Positions 7,807 through 18,758 of a stretch of DNA of 64,000 nucleotides are shown piece after piece. The stretch comes from Aquipseudomonas guryensis (GTDB lineage Bacteria > Pseudomonadota > Gammaproteobacteria > Pseudomonadales > Pseudomonadaceae): contig NZ_JACJFN010000001.1 of assembly GCF_014164785.1 (NCBI RefSeq), positions 248,001-312,000 on the forward strand. Reading direction: 5' to 3'. A model generated the notes under the pieces. The model worked only from the letters and a program-made list of their open reading frames with translations, was not told the origin of the DNA and ran no database searches. The position numbers were made by a program, and so were the translations under genes. Every line of letters begins with the position of its first letter. Positions within the stretch are counted from its first letter, which is position 1.

Positions 7807-8901
7807 TTATGGTTTGTGCGCCCGCGAGAGGAACTCGTGGGATTGCATCTCCAGCAGGCGGCTGAGGGTGCGCTGAAACTCGAAGTTCAGCCGCCCACCG
7901 CTGTACAGGTCCTTCAGCTCCACTTCGGCGGAGATGATCAGCTTGACGTTGCGGTCGTAGAACTCGTCCACCAGGTTGATGAAGCGCCGCGCCATGTCGT
8001 CTTTGGCCACGCCCATCTGCTCGACGTTGGCCAGGATCACCGCGTGGTAGATCTTGCCCAGCTCGATGTAGTCGTTCTGGCTGCGCGGGCCGTCGCACAG
8101 CTCGCGGAACTCGAACCAGGCCACGTCGTCGCCTTCCTTGCGCGCCATGATCGCGCGGTTCTCGATCATCAGCGCCTTGTTCTCTTCCACCACGCAGTGC
8201 TCGGGCAGCAGGCTGCGGAAGCTCTTGTCCAGGCTGACCTCGGCCTCGGCATCCAGCGGCCAGTGGAACAGCTCGGCCTGCTCCAGCGCACGCAGGCGGT
8301 AATCCACACCACTGTCGACGTTGACTACATCGGTGTACTGCTTGACCAGGGCGATCGCCGGCAGGAAGCGCGCGCGTTGCAGGCCGTCCTTGTACAGGCC
8401 GTCCGGGACGATGTTGGAGGTCGCCACCAGGGTCACGCCGTTCTTGAACAGCTCGTCCAGCAGGGTGGCGAGGATCATCGCGTCGGTGATATCGGAAACG
8501 AAGAATTCGTCGAAGCAGATCACCCGCGCCTCGTCGGCGAAGCGCTTGCCGATGATGGTCAGCGGGTTCTTCTCGCCCTTGAGGGTCTTCATTTCCTCAT
8601 GCACACGCTTCATGAAACGGTGGAAGTGCGTGCGCATCTTCTGCGGGAACGGCAGCGCCTCGAAGAAGGTGTCGACCAGATAGGTCTTGCCGCGGCCGAC
8701 GCCACCCCAGAAGTACAGGCCCTTGACCGGCTCCTGACGCTTCTTGGCGAACAGGCCACCGAACAGTCCCGGCTTGTTCTTGGAATCGGCCACCAGATCG
8801 TCGTACAGGCGCTGCAGATGACGCACGGCAGTTTCCTGGGCGGCGTCGTGGAAGAAGTCCGGCCGTTGCAGGTCGGCCTGGTAGCGCGCAAGAGGAGTCA
8901 T
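7807..8901 (-). CDS. zapE: Cell division protein ZapE (AFG1-like ATPase)
   Basis: 364 aa AAA+-type ATPase of the AFG1/ZapE family, in E. coli an FtsZ-ring-associated protein needed under low oxygen and high temperature. Walker A is G66-G-V-G-R-G-K-T73 and Walker B is ICFDEFFVSD (D131-E132), with sensor motif LVATSNIVPDGLY further on. Length is typical. It follows trpS on the same strand with an 86 bp gap that may hold a weak terminator. In P. aeruginosa the same gene is near trpS, cysNC and rplM. Confidence 0.92.
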   Translation of the reverse strand: MTPLARYQADLQRPDFFHDAAQETAVRHLQRLYDDLVADSKNKPGLFGGLFAKKRQEPVKGLYFWGGVGRGKTYLVDTFFEALPFPQKMRTHFHRFMKRVHEEMKTLKGEKNPLTIIGKRFADEARVICFDEFFVSDITDAMILATLLDELFKNGVTLVATSNIVPDGLYKDGLQRARFLPAIALVKQYTDVVNVDSGVDYRLRALEQAELFHWPLDAEAEVSLDKSFRSLLPEHCVVEENKALMIENRAIMARKEGDDVAWFEFRELCDGPRSQNDYIELGKIYHAVILANVEQMGVAKDDMARRFINLVDEFYDRNVKLIISAEVELKDLYSGGRLNFEFQRTLSRLLEMQSHEFLSRAHKP

Positions 8902-8921
8902 GATGGGAAATTCGGTAACAA

Positions 8922-8956
8922 AAACGGGGCGGTCACTTTAGCGACGCACCCCGTGC
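8922..8956 (-). terminator. Possible weak terminator after trpS
   Basis: On the minus strand CGGGG and CCCCG enclose about 20 bases and are followed by TTTTTG. The stem is short, so termination may be partial and zapE may be read from upstream. Confidence 0.35.
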
Positions 8957-8987
8957 TTGGCAATCGGCCAGTAGCCCGGCCCAGCGT

Positions 8988-10334
8988 TTATTCCTGCGGC
9001 GCCAGCGCCTCACGCAGACGGGCAATGCCCGCATCGCGCGCACCGGCATCGGCGAAGGCCGGGCTTTCGCCGATCAGCTCGCCATCCAGCCACAGCGCGA
9101 AAGCCTTGCCCTGCTCGCGCACATCCAGCGCCTCGCCGGACTGCAGGCGCTTGCTCGCCTGCCCCGCCGCCTTGCCATCGGCAAAGGACCTGGACAGCAG
9201 CAGCTGCTCGCCGGCGGCATCCAGCAGGCGGAAACGGAAGCTGCCGTCTTCGTCGCGGAAGCTGACGAAACGTGCACTTTTCGCGGCCTTCTTCTTGCCG
9301 CCTTCGGCGCTCTGCGCCTGACTGCGGAAGGAGCGCAGGCCCACCGCCTCGCGCAGTTCACCGAGGAACGGGGTGGCGGTCTTGCGCGCCTTGGCCGCAC
9401 CGGCGAGAAGAATGTCCTCCAGGTCCGCCGGGCGCTCGATCAGTGCGTGGTAACGCTCGCGTGCCTCGCCCAGCTCGTTATCGAGCAGTTGGAACAGCCG
9501 CTGCTTGGCCTCGCCCCAGGCCAGACCGGCGAGCAGCTCGGCACGGAACTCGGCCTGCTGGGCCGGGGTGGCGAAGGCCTGGAACAGGGTGAACAGGTGC
9601 GAGTTGTCCGGGTCCTTGGCTTCGCCCGGTAGCTTGGAGTCGGTGACGATACGGGCGATGGCGTCCTTGAGCTGCTTGGCCGAGCCGAACAGCGGGATGG
9701 TGTTGTCGTAGCTCTTGCTCATCTTGCGCCCGTCAAGGCCGGGCAGGGTCGCCACTTCTTCCTCGATCACCGCTTCCGGCAGGGTGAACAGTTCCTTGCC
9801 CTGGCCGAACAGGTGATTGAAGCGCTGGCCGATATCGCGGGCCATCTCCACGTGCTGGATCTGGTCACGACCGACCGGCACCTTGTGCGCGTTGAACATC
9901 AGGATGTCCGCCGCCATCAGCACCGGGTAGCTGAACAGGCCCATGGTGATGCCTGCATCCGGGTCTTCACCCTGCTCGACGTTCTTGTCCACCGAGGCTT
10001 TGTAGGCGTGGGCGCGATTGAGCAGGCCCTTGCCGGCGACGCAGGTGAGCAGCCAGCACAGCTCGGGAATCTCGGGGATATCGGACTGGCGATAGAAGGT
10101 CGCCTTGTTCACGTCCAGACCACAGGCCAGCCAGGTGGCGGCGATCTCCAGGCGCGAGCGCTGGATACGCGCCGGCTCGTCGCACTTGATCAGCGCGTGG
10201 TAGTCGGCGAGGAAGTAGAACGAGTCGGCATCGGCAGCGCGGCTGGCGACGATGGCCGGGCGGATGGCGCCGGCGTAGTTGCCCAGGTGCGGGGTGCCGG
10301 TGGTGGTGATGCCAGTCAGGATTCGGGTGGTCAT
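8988..10334 (-). CDS. trpS: Tryptophanyl-tRNA synthetase with C-terminal extension
   Basis: 448 aa class I aminoacyl-tRNA synthetase that charges tRNA-Trp. The HIGH-type signature is TPHLGNY (14-20) and the KMSKS loop is K204-M-S-K-S208. The catalytic and anticodon-binding parts end near residue 335. The remaining 110 residues form an extra C-terminal domain ([20 protein letters not shown] and following) resembling the small YegP/DUF1508-like fold, seen in Pseudomonas TrpRS but absent from the 334 aa E. coli enzyme. It begins 18 bp after an alpha/beta hydrolase gene, so the two are probably co-transcribed. Confidence 0.95.
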   Translation of the reverse strand: MTTRILTGITTTGTPHLGNYAGAIRPAIVASRAADADSFYFLADYHALIKCDEPARIQRSRLEIAATWLACGLDVNKATFYRQSDIPEIPELCWLLTCVAGKGLLNRAHAYKASVDKNVEQGEDPDAGITMGLFSYPVLMAADILMFNAHKVPVGRDQIQHVEMARDIGQRFNHLFGQGKELFTLPEAVIEEEVATLPGLDGRKMSKSYDNTIPLFGSAKQLKDAIARIVTDSKLPGEAKDPDNSHLFTLFQAFATPAQQAEFRAELLAGLAWGEAKQRLFQLLDNELGEARERYHALIERPADLEDILLAGAAKARKTATPFLGELREAVGLRSFRSQAQSAEGGKKKAAKSARFVSFRDEDGSFRFRLLDAAGEQLLLSRSFADGKAAGQASKRLQSGEALDVREQGKAFALWLDGELIGESPAFADAGARDAGIARLREALAPQE

Positions 10335-10352
10335 GTTCGGAGATCGCTTCGA

Positions 10353-10979
10353 TTAGAGACGAGGTTGAACCAAGTCTTTGAGTTCGGGCAGCTTGCCGTG
10401 AAAAAAGTGGCCGCATTCTGCCACTTTCAGCAGCTCGTGGGCACGTGGCAGGCCGGTGGACCAGGCGTACACCAGCTCGGGATCGATCACTTCGTCCTGC
10501 TCGGGCTGGATCACCACCAGCTCACCACCGTCCGGCAGACGCTCCGGCGCCTGCAGGCGCTGCACCGCCGGGGCGACCATGAACAGTCGCTCGACGGCAA
10601 TGCCCTGCTGTTCCAGGCGCCCGGCAGTCGCCGCGGCGACGAAGCCGCCAAATGAGAAGCCACAGAGGATCAGTGGCAAATGCGGCTGCTGGGCACGCAG
10701 CCAGTGCGCGGCCGCTTCGGCGTCATCCACTTCGCCACTGCCCATGTCATGGCTGCCGGCGCTGGCACCGACGCCGCGGTAATTGAAGCGCAGGGTGCTG
10801 TAGCCCATGTCGCGCACCGCGCGCTGCAGGGTGGAGACCACCTTGTTGAGCATGGTGCCACCCTGCACCGGATTGGGATGGCAGATCAGCGCCACGCCCT
10901 TGGCATCCGGCACGTCGAGATAGAGGGCTTCCAGCGGGCCGCAGGGGCCATCGAGGGAGAGAGGGGTTTCGCGGATCAA
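10353..10979 (-). CDS. Alpha/beta hydrolase (YheT/DUF-type serine hydrolase)
   Basis: 208 aa single-domain alpha/beta hydrolase. The oxyanion-side motif ICHPNPVQGGTMLNKV is followed by FNYRGVGASAGSHDMG and the nucleophile elbow G-F-S-F-G-G (ILCGFSFGGFVAAA). The acid residue is probably the D in QPEQDEVIDPELVY and the histidine is in VAECGHFFHGKL. The frame is open far upstream without an ATG in a sensible place; I chose the TTG at 10979 because GGAG lies 9 bases upstream and the protein then begins (M)IRETPLSLDG, as related proteins do. It is divergent from zapG. The substrate is unknown. Confidence 0.8.
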   Translation of the reverse strand: MIRETPLSLDGPCGPLEALYLDVPDAKGVALICHPNPVQGGTMLNKVVSTLQRAVRDMGYSTLRFNYRGVGASAGSHDMGSGEVDDAEAAAHWLRAQQPHLPLILCGFSFGGFVAAATAGRLEQQGIAVERLFMVAPAVQRLQAPERLPDGGELVVIQPEQDEVIDPELVYAWSTGLPRAHELLKVAECGHFFHGKLPELKDLVQPRL

Positions 10980-11114
10980 CTGCGGGAACTCCGTGACCCC
11001 GGATCGGGTCGACACGTCTTGGTTAGGCACAACGCACAACACGGCTCGCAAGCGGTATACAGCGCGGTTTGGAGCCGCTACCGTAAAGCAAAGCCGTATA
11101 GAGAGGAAGGACTC

Positions 11115-11549
11115 GTGGAACAGACGATCACGCCCTGGTTGCTCCCCGCCATCGCCCTGCTGGCAGGCATCGCCATTGGCTTTCTGGTGGCGCGCCTGCT
11201 GCCCAACGCCGCGCCCAGTCGCACCCAGCGCCAGCTGGATGACATGCAGCAGCGCTTCGACTCCTACCAGAGCGAAGTGGTGACCCACTTCAACACCACC
11301 GCCAGCCTGGTAAAGAAACTCACCCAGAGCTACCAGGAAGTGCAGGAACACCTGTCCGAAGGCGCCAACCGCCTGGCTCTCGACGAGCTGACCCGCCAAC
11401 GCCTGCTCGCCGCCCTGCAAACCGACGAAGGCAACGAGAAACGCGAACGCCTGACCCCGCCGAAAAACAACGAAATGCCCAAGGACTACGCGCCGAAAGC
11501 GCCGGATGCCCCGGGTACGCTGGACGAAACCTTCGGCCTCAAGCGTTGA
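11115..11549 (+). CDS. zapG: ZapG / YhcB-family membrane protein (DUF1043)
   Basis: 144 aa with one N-terminal membrane helix (about residues 6-26, ITPWLLPAIALLAGIAIGFL) followed by a long coiled-coil region (SRTQRQLDDMQQRFDSYQSE and following) and a disordered C-terminus. This is the YhcB/ZapG architecture, an inner-membrane protein linked to cell division and envelope growth. The start is GTG at 11115, with AGGAAGG just upstream; the next in-frame ATG is far inside the coiled coil. Followed by a strong terminator. Confidence 0.85.
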   Translation: MEQTITPWLLPAIALLAGIAIGFLVARLLPNAAPSRTQRQLDDMQQRFDSYQSEVVTHFNTTASLVKKLTQSYQEVQEHLSEGANRLALDELTRQRLLAALQTDEGNEKRERLTPPKNNEMPKDYAPKAPDAPGTLDETFGLKR

Positions 11550-11566
11550 TCTGCGCTTAACCGCCG

Positions 11567-11597
11567 AGAAAAAGCCCCGCCGCTGCGGGGCTTTTTT
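11567..11597 (+). terminator. Terminator after zapG
   Basis: The hairpin AAAAAGCCCCGC-CGCT-GCGGGGCTTTTTT lies directly after zapG. Confidence 0.88.
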
Positions 11598-11607
11598 ATG
11601 CCCGATG

Positions 11608-11703
11608 GTTCCCACACTGCTGCGTGGAACCTGATCAGGGAATGCAGCGTACCCCGCAGCCCCGGAGCGTCTGTAACTGCGTTACCACGCGGAGCGTGGG
11701 AAC
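11608..11703. repeat. Pseudomonas-type intergenic repeat with inverted ends
   Basis: 96 bp segment bounded by GTTCCCAC...GTGGAAC on the left and GTTACCACGC...GTGGGAAC on the right, so both ends fold and also pair with each other. It sits between two terminators in the convergent zapG-cysNC gap. The GTTCCCAC/GTGGGAAC hairpin family is a familiar dispersed repeat in Pseudomonas intergenic regions. No coding capacity. Confidence 0.6.
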
Positions 11704-11724
11704 AATCAAAAAAACCACCGCGCA

Positions 11725-11754
11725 CAAAAAAGCCCCGCACCAGGCGGGGCTTTC
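11725..11754 (-). terminator. Terminator after cysNC
   Basis: On the minus strand AAGCCCCGC-CTGGT-GCGGGGCTT is followed by TTTTG, 15 bases after the cysNC stop. Confidence 0.85.
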
Positions 11755-11768
11755 TTGATTGCGGCGAC

Positions 11769-13667
11769 TTAGATCGCGCCGCGACTACGCAGCAGATCGA
11801 GCACCTGCTTGACGCTCTCTTCCACCGACAGGCTCTGGGTGTCGATCACCAGATCGGCATTCAGCGGGATGTCGTACGGGAAGGACTCACCGGGGATGTT
11901 GTCGCCACCGGCGGCATACAGCCCCTGCGGGTCACGCTCACGGCACGCGGCAGGCGAAGCCTGCACGTAGACAGTGAGCAGACGCTCGTTGCCGATCAGC
12001 GCCTTGGCCTGTTCGCGGCCTTCGGCATCCGGGGCGACGAACGCGGCCAGGGTCAGCAGGCCGGCTTCGTTGAACTGACGCGCCACATGGGCGGCGCGAC
12101 GCCAGTTCTCGGTACGCCCGGCACGGTCCTGCGGCAAGCCCTTGTTCAGGTCATGGCGCAGGTTCTGGCCGTCCAGCACATAAACCGCGCGGCCCATGTC
12201 GAACAGCTTGCGTTCCACGGCGTAGGCCAGGGTGCTCTTGCCGGCGCCGGACAGGCCGCTGAACAGCACGGTGGCCGGTTGCTGACCGAAGCGAGTAGCA
12301 CGCTCTTCGGTGGAGACGTGGGCCAGCTTGCCGTGGTGACCGCCAGCTGGATGAGCCTGCGGTGCGGCGATGATCATGCCGGCACCGACGGTGCCGTTGG
12401 TCAGGCGGTCGATGACGATGAAGGAGCCGGTGGTGCGGTTCTGTGCATAACCATCGAGGGCGATCGGCGCGTCGAGGGCGACCTTGACCTTGCCGATCTC
12501 GTTGAGCTGCAGGCTGCTCGCCGGCCCTTCTTCCAGAGTGTTCACATCGACGCGGTGGGCGATGCCGGCAATCGAGCCCGGCACGTAGCTGGTGGCGCGT
12601 TTGATGTCGTACTTCTTGCCCGGCAGCATCGGCTCCTCGGCCATCCACACCAGCATGGCGTCGAAGCTATCGACCACCTGCGGGCGGTTGTCGGCATGCA
12701 CCAGCATGTCGCCACGGGACACGTCGATTTCGTCTTCCAGGGTGATGGTGATCGCCTGGCCCGGACCGGCCTGCTCCAGCTCGCCTTCGAAGGTGACGAT
12801 GGACTTGACCTTGCTGCCCTTGCCCGACGGCAGGGCGATGACTTCGTCGCCCTTGCGCACGATGCCGCTGGCCAGTGTGCCGGCAAAACCACGGAAGTTC
12901 AGGTTCGGGCGATTGACGTACTGCACCGGGAAGCGCAGGTCGTCGAAGTTGCGGTCGCCAGCGACTTCCACGGTCTCGAGGATTTCCATCAGCGACTGGC
13001 CGGTGTACCAGGGCGACTGTTCGCTCTTATTGACCACGTTGTCGCCTTTCAGCGCCGACATCGGCACGAAGTGCAGCGAAGTCGGCTTGAGCGCGATACC
13101 TTCGGCGAACTTCAGGTAATCGGCCTTGATTTGCTCGAACACGCCTTGATCGAAGCCCTTGAGGTCCATCTTGTTGATGGCCACGACGATGTGCTTGATG
13201 CCCAGCAGACTGGCGATGAAGCTGTGGCGCTTGGTCTGGGTCTGCACTCCGTAGCGTGCGTCGATCAGGATGATCGCCAGGTCGCAGGTGGAGGCACCGG
13301 TCGCCATGTTGCGGGTGTACTGCTCATGGCCGGGGGTGTCGGCAATGATGAACTTACGCTTGGCGGTGCTGAAATAGCGGTACGCCACGTCGATGGTGAT
13401 GCCTTGCTCGCGCTCGGCCTGCAGGCCGTCGACCAGCAGGGCCAGGTCCACTTCATCGCCGGTGGTGCCGACTTTCTTGGAATCCTTGGTGATGGCTTCC
13501 AGATGGTCTTCGTAGATCATCTTGGTGTCGTGCAGCAGGCGCCCGATCAGGGTGCTCTTACCGTCGTCGACGTTGCCGCAGGTGAGGAAGCGCAGCAGCT
13601 CTTTGCGTTCGTGCTGGGCCAGGTATGCAACGATGTCCTGGCTGATCAGATCGGATTGATGGCTCAT
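11769..13667 (-). CDS. cysNC: Bifunctional sulfate adenylyltransferase subunit 1 / adenylylsulfate kinase
   Basis: 632 aa fusion. The N-terminal ~440 residues are CysN, an EF-Tu-like GTPase that drives ATP sulfurylase ([18 protein letters not shown]-loop, [19 protein letters not shown]). The C-terminal ~180 residues are APS kinase CysC (P-loop [15 protein letters not shown], then [15 protein letters not shown] and [18 protein letters not shown]). Together with CysD it makes APS and then PAPS for assimilatory sulfate reduction. The start lies 12 bp after cysD. The N-C fusion is normal for Pseudomonas. Confidence 0.96.
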   Translation of the reverse strand: MSHQSDLISQDIVAYLAQHERKELLRFLTCGNVDDGKSTLIGRLLHDTKMIYEDHLEAITKDSKKVGTTGDEVDLALLVDGLQAEREQGITIDVAYRYFSTAKRKFIIADTPGHEQYTRNMATGASTCDLAIILIDARYGVQTQTKRHSFIASLLGIKHIVVAINKMDLKGFDQGVFEQIKADYLKFAEGIALKPTSLHFVPMSALKGDNVVNKSEQSPWYTGQSLMEILETVEVAGDRNFDDLRFPVQYVNRPNLNFRGFAGTLASGIVRKGDEVIALPSGKGSKVKSIVTFEGELEQAGPGQAITITLEDEIDVSRGDMLVHADNRPQVVDSFDAMLVWMAEEPMLPGKKYDIKRATSYVPGSIAGIAHRVDVNTLEEGPASSLQLNEIGKVKVALDAPIALDGYAQNRTTGSFIVIDRLTNGTVGAGMIIAAPQAHPAGGHHGKLAHVSTEERATRFGQQPATVLFSGLSGAGKSTLAYAVERKLFDMGRAVYVLDGQNLRHDLNKGLPQDRAGRTENWRRAAHVARQFNEAGLLTLAAFVAPDAEGREQAKALIGNERLLTVYVQASPAACRERDPQGLYAAGGDNIPGESFPYDIPLNADLVIDTQSLSVEESVKQVLDLLRSRGAI

Positions 13668-13679
13668 GGTGCGGAATCC

Positions 13680-14597
13680 TTAGAAGTAGCCCTGACGTTT
13701 CTTTTCTTCCATCGACCCGGCCTGATCATGGTCGATAACGCGGCCCTGGCGTTCGGAAGTACGGGTCAGGAGCATTTCCTGGATGATGTCGGTCAGCGTG
13801 GTCGCCGTGGACTCCACCGCACCAGTCAGTGGGTAGCAACCGAGGGTGCGGAAACGCACCATCTTCTTGGTAATACGGGCTTTCTCTTCGTCCGACAGGT
13901 GCTCGAGGATACGCTCGTCGTCGATCATGATCAGCGTGCCGTTCTTCTCGATCACTTCGCGCTCGGCAGCGAAGTACAGCGGCACGATCGGGATCTGTTC
14001 CAGATATATGTACTGCCAGATGTCCAGCTCGGTCCAGTTGGACAGCGGGAATACGCGTATCGACTCGCCCTTCTTGACCTTGCCGTTGTAAACGTTCCAC
14101 AGCTCGGGACGCTGGTTCTTTGGGTCCCAGCGGTGCTTGCTGTCGCGGAAGGAATACACGCGCTCCTTGGCGCGGGACTTTTCCTCGTCGCGGCGCGCGC
14201 CACCGAAGGCGGCGTCGAAACCGTACTTGTCCAGCGCCTGCTTGAGGCCTTCGGTCTTCATCACGTCGGTGTGCTTGGCACTGCCGTAGGTGAAGGGGTT
14301 CATGTCCTGCGCCACACCGTCAGGGTTGATGTGGGTGATCAGGTCCAGGCCATACTCGTTGACCATCTTCTCGCGGAAGCGGTACATCTCCTGGAATTTC
14401 CAGCGCGTATCGACGTGCATCACCGGGAACGGCAGCTTGCCCGGGAAGAACGCCTTGCGCGCCAGGTGCAGCATCACGGCGGAATCTTTACCGATGGAAT
14501 ACAGCATCACCGGGTTGTCGAATTCGGCGGCCACTTCACGAATGATGTGGATACTTTCCGCCTCGAGCTGTTTCAGGTGCGTCAGTTTATCGAGCAT
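13680..14597 (-). CDS. cysD: Sulfate adenylyltransferase subunit 2
   Basis: 305 aa ATP-pyrophosphatase-type subunit of ATP sulfurylase, which adenylates sulfate. The PP-loop motif is [18 protein letters not shown] (residues about 34-51), followed by [15 protein letters not shown] and the conserved [16 protein letters not shown]. First gene of the cysD-cysNC operon; the upstream 130 bp hold the promoter, bounded on the far side by a non-coding inverted-repeat element. Confidence 0.96.
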   Translation of the reverse strand: MLDKLTHLKQLEAESIHIIREVAAEFDNPVMLYSIGKDSAVMLHLARKAFFPGKLPFPVMHVDTRWKFQEMYRFREKMVNEYGLDLITHINPDGVAQDMNPFTYGSAKHTDVMKTEGLKQALDKYGFDAAFGGARRDEEKSRAKERVYSFRDSKHRWDPKNQRPELWNVYNGKVKKGESIRVFPLSNWTELDIWQYIYLEQIPIVPLYFAAEREVIEKNGTLIMIDDERILEHLSDEEKARITKKMVRFRTLGCYPLTGAVESTATTLTDIIQEMLLTRTSERQGRVIDHDQAGSMEEKKRQGYF

Positions 14598-14687
14598 GGC
14601 TAGTCACAGATCTGGGAGTGAACGGCCGGCGGGCCGTGGACGAGGGCGCACTCTAGCACAGCACCATCTTCTATTCAGGCGGCTACT

Positions 14688-14704
14688 TAGAACGAAATAT
14701 TCTA
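14688..14704. promoter_or_regulatory. Dyad in the cysD upstream region
   Basis: TAGAA-N7-TTCTA, with an AT-rich centre, lies about 90 bp upstream of cysD. The region is the only AT-rich part of the cysD leader and is where a CysB site would be expected. CysB sites are poorly conserved, so the link is conjecture. Confidence 0.25.
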
Positions 14705-14731
14705 GTTTTATGCCCGGAAAATCAGCGCTTC

Positions 14732-14929
14732 AGAGCCTGTTCACGATCTTTTGGACTAGAGCCAGACAAGGCAAAAACAGGCGAGGAAGCGCAGTTTACG
14801 AGCTGTAAATGAGCATGACTCGTTTAACTCGCCCTTCGGGTCGCGCTAAAGCGCGTTAGCGGCAAGCCGCTTTCCGAGCCTGTTTTTAACGCAGTATGGC
14901 CGACGGACAGGAGATCGTGGACAGGCTCT
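14732..14929. mobile_element. Non-coding terminal-inverted-repeat element (MITE-like), 198 bp
   Basis: The 18-bp ends AGAGCCTGTTCACGATCT (14732-14749) and AGATCGTGGACAGGCTCT (14912-14929) are inverted repeats matching at 17 of 18 positions. Inner arms also pair: GGCAAAAACAGGCGAGG near 14771 with the complementary CCGAGCCTGTTTTTAACGC near 14876, so the whole element can fold as one long imperfect hairpin. There is no transposase gene. The right end touches the stop codon of the Nif3-like gene, whose last stop base is the terminal base of the element. No clear target-site duplication is visible. It fills most of the gap between cysD and the Nif3-like gene. Confidence 0.65.
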
Positions 14930-15687
14930 TAGATGGGGTTCGGGCAGTCGATAAACAGGTGTTCCACGGCAAAACGGCGCGCCAGATAGTCGCCCAGCGC
15001 CTGCACTCCGTAGCGCTCGGTCGCGTGGTGGCCGGCAGCGATAAAGCCGATGTCATTCTCGCGGGCGCTGTGGAAAGTCTGCTCCGAGGCCTCGCCGGTC
15101 AGGTACAGATCGACCCCGGCGGCAATGGCATTGTCGATGTAGCCCTGGCCGCCACCGGTGCACCAGCCGATCTTGCGGATCATGCCTTCACCTTCCACCA
15201 GCAGCGGTTCGCGGCCAAGCACTTCCTGCACCCGACGGGCGAAGTCGCGCGCGCTCATGGGCTCGGCCAGCGAACCGAGCAAACCGACGATCTTCGGGTT
15301 GTTCGGATCGAGCGGGCCTTCTACGGTGATATCGAGCTGGCGGGCCAGCTGTACGTTGTTGCCAACCTCGGCGTGCAGGTCGAGCGGCAGGTGGTAAGCC
15401 AACAGGCTGATATCGTTGCTCAGCAGGGTCTGCAGGCGACGGCGCTTGATCCCGGTGATGCAGGCGTCCTCGCCTTTCCAGAAATAACCGTGGTGCACCA
15501 GCACCACATCCGCCTCGGCTTCCACCGCGGCATCGAGCAGCGCCTGGCTGGCGGTGACTCCACTGACGATACGCCGCACCTGCGGCCGGCCCTCGACCTG
15601 CAGGCCGTTGGGACAGTAATCACTGATTCGTGCGGCATTCAGGAAGCGGTCGGCTTCCTCGACCAGGGTGCGCAGCGCGATAGCCAT
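14929..15687 (-). CDS. Nif3-like dinuclear metal centre protein (YbgI family)
   Basis: 252 aa member of the Nif3/YbgI (GTP cyclohydrolase I type 2) family, which forms hexameric toroids with a two-metal site per subunit. Metal-ligand candidates are H-H-G in VVLVHHGYFWKGEDA, D/E further on and H in AAGHHATERYGVQ near the C-terminus. The N-terminus ALRTLVEEADRFLNAARISDYCPNGLQVEG is family-typical. The biochemical role is unsettled. Divergent from algW, as in P. aeruginosa. The stop codon abuts a MITE-like repeat, but the C-terminus (RRFAVEHLFIDCPNPI) looks complete. Confidence 0.88.
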   Translation of the reverse strand: MAIALRTLVEEADRFLNAARISDYCPNGLQVEGRPQVRRIVSGVTASQALLDAAVEAEADVVLVHHGYFWKGEDACITGIKRRRLQTLLSNDISLLAYHLPLDLHAEVGNNVQLARQLDITVEGPLDPNNPKIVGLLGSLAEPMSARDFARRVQEVLGREPLLVEGEGMIRKIGWCTGGGQGYIDNAIAAGVDLYLTGEASEQTFHSARENDIGFIAAGHHATERYGVQALGDYLARRFAVEHLFIDCPNPI

Positions 15688-15799
15688 ACTGATTCCTCAC
15701 AAGCTGTTGCGGGCACTGCCTTCTGCGGCGGTGCCACTCTATAATGCCGCCACCTTAAGGGCCGTCCCAGGCCCCCGCAACCCTCAGGATTCCCCCTCA

Positions 15800-16942
<1,143 letters not shown>

Positions 16943-16976
16943 AGAAAAAGCCCGGCAGATGCCGGGCTTTTTCTTG
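16943..16976. terminator. Bidirectional terminator
   Basis: Perfect dyad AAGAAAAAGCCCGGCA-GA-TGCCGGGCTTTTTCTT between convergent algW and the ChaN-like gene. Confidence 0.9.
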
Positions 16977-17006
16977 GGCCACTCGTTGTGCATGCGCAGA
17001 GTGCAC

Positions 17007-17894
17007 CTAGCGGCGCAGCTTGGCGCAGTGATCCTGAACTGGCATGGCCGCGGTGTACCAGACGTAGTCGGCGCTGTCCGCCGCCACTGTCTTGCCGACT
17101 TCGGCCAGCACCAGCACCGCATTGCCCTGCCCGGCCCCCAGGTCGCTCAAGTGCAGCGGTACACCCAGGTCCTTGCGCACATGGAAGGCCCCGGCCAGCA
17201 ACACGGCCGGCTGCGGTGCGGCCAGCAGGCGCTCGGCCATGCGCCGGTCGCGCTGCTGCTGCACGGCAAGCATGGCCGGCAGCTGGCTTTCCGGCAGCAG
17301 GCCGCAATGCGACTCGCGGATATCGGCGAACAGCGCATCCTGCACCGCCGGCGCGGTGGCCGCGCCGCTCGGCAGCGTCGGCCGCTGCTGGTAGATGGCC
17401 ATGATCTCGCTGCGCTCGAGGTTGGCAGCCAGCAGCGGATAGGGCTGGCGCAGCGCCTCACTGACCAATGGCCCATACAGCGACCAGTCCCAGCCCGGCT
17501 GCCAGGCCAGTGCGCCGATCAGGTCGCGCGGGGCGTTACCGGCGCGGCTCTGCGCCTGCACCTGATCCACTCGCGCCTGCTGGCTGGGCGTGAGCATTTC
17601 CAGCAGCAGGCTGCCTTGAGCACGCCGCGCGGCCAGTTCACGCAGCAGCCAGAGTTGCAGGGCGTGGTGGTCCGGGTTGTCGTGCTGTTCGCCGACCAGC
17701 AGGCGTGGCGCCCTAGCCAGGCGCTCGACCAGTTGTTCGGGTGTCAGTCGCTCACCACTGGCCAGCTCGACGATCTGGCCCAGCTGCGGATGATCACGCC
17801 CCTCGGAGGCAATCGGCGCAGGTGGTGGCAGCACGCCACGGGACTGGCAGGCGGCCAGCAGGGCCATACAGCAGAGCAACAGGATTCGCATCAT
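17007..17894 (-). CDS. ChaN-family heme-related lipoprotein
   Basis: 295 aa lipoprotein of the ChaN (Tiki-like, formerly DUF399) family. The N-terminal signal ends in a lipobox LAAC with C16 as the modified residue. Family motifs include LLVGEQHDNPDHHALQLWLL and, in the C-terminal half, PAVLLAGAFHVRKDLGVPLHL. Campylobacter ChaN binds two hemes and is iron regulated. Here it lies downstream of the heme ABC transporter genes on the same strand, which supports a role in heme handling at the outer membrane; it may be the counterpart of the gene called phuW in P. aeruginosa (not verified). A REP pair separates it from hmuV. Confidence 0.82.
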   Translation of the reverse strand: MMRILLLCCMALLAACQSRGVLPPPAPIASEGRDHPQLGQIVELASGERLTPEQLVERLARAPRLLVGEQHDNPDHHALQLWLLRELAARRAQGSLLLEMLTPSQQARVDQVQAQSRAGNAPRDLIGALAWQPGWDWSLYGPLVSEALRQPYPLLAANLERSEIMAIYQQRPTLPSGAATAPAVQDALFADIRESHCGLLPESQLPAMLAVQQQRDRRMAERLLAAPQPAVLLAGAFHVRKDLGVPLHLSDLGAGQGNAVLVLAEVGKTVAADSADYVWYTAAMPVQDHCAKLRR

Positions 17895-17918
17895 TCGTCC
17901 TTCATCAAATTGCTTCCA

Positions 17919-17983
17919 TGTAGGAGCCAGCTGGCTGGCGATCAGCGGTATGCAACCCGATCGCCAGCAAGCTGGCTCCTACA
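17919..17983. repeat. Inverted REP pair (REPIN)
   Basis: TGTAGGAGCCAGCTGGCTGG at 17919 and its near-complement CCAGCAAGCTGGCTCCTACA ending at 17983 form a 65 bp pair. TGTAGGAGC(C/G) followed by a CTGGC core is the common Pseudomonas REP unit. It is a likely transcript-stabilising or pausing structure between hmuV and the ChaN-like gene. Confidence 0.8.
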
Positions 17984-17990
17984 AAAATAT

Positions 17991-18757
<767 letters not shown>

Positions 18758-18758
<1 letters not shown>

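Noticed and set aside
10986..11615. Upstream extension of the alpha/beta hydrolase frame
   Set aside because: It runs antisense through zapG, has no conserved sequence, and a TTG with a good ribosome site gives the normal family N-terminus.
11598..14603. Very long open frame (1001 codons) opposite cysNC and cysD
   Set aside because: It is antisense to two unmistakable enzymes, has a low-complexity His/Asp/Val-rich composition typical of GC-rich shadow frames, and no ribosome site or recognisable domain.
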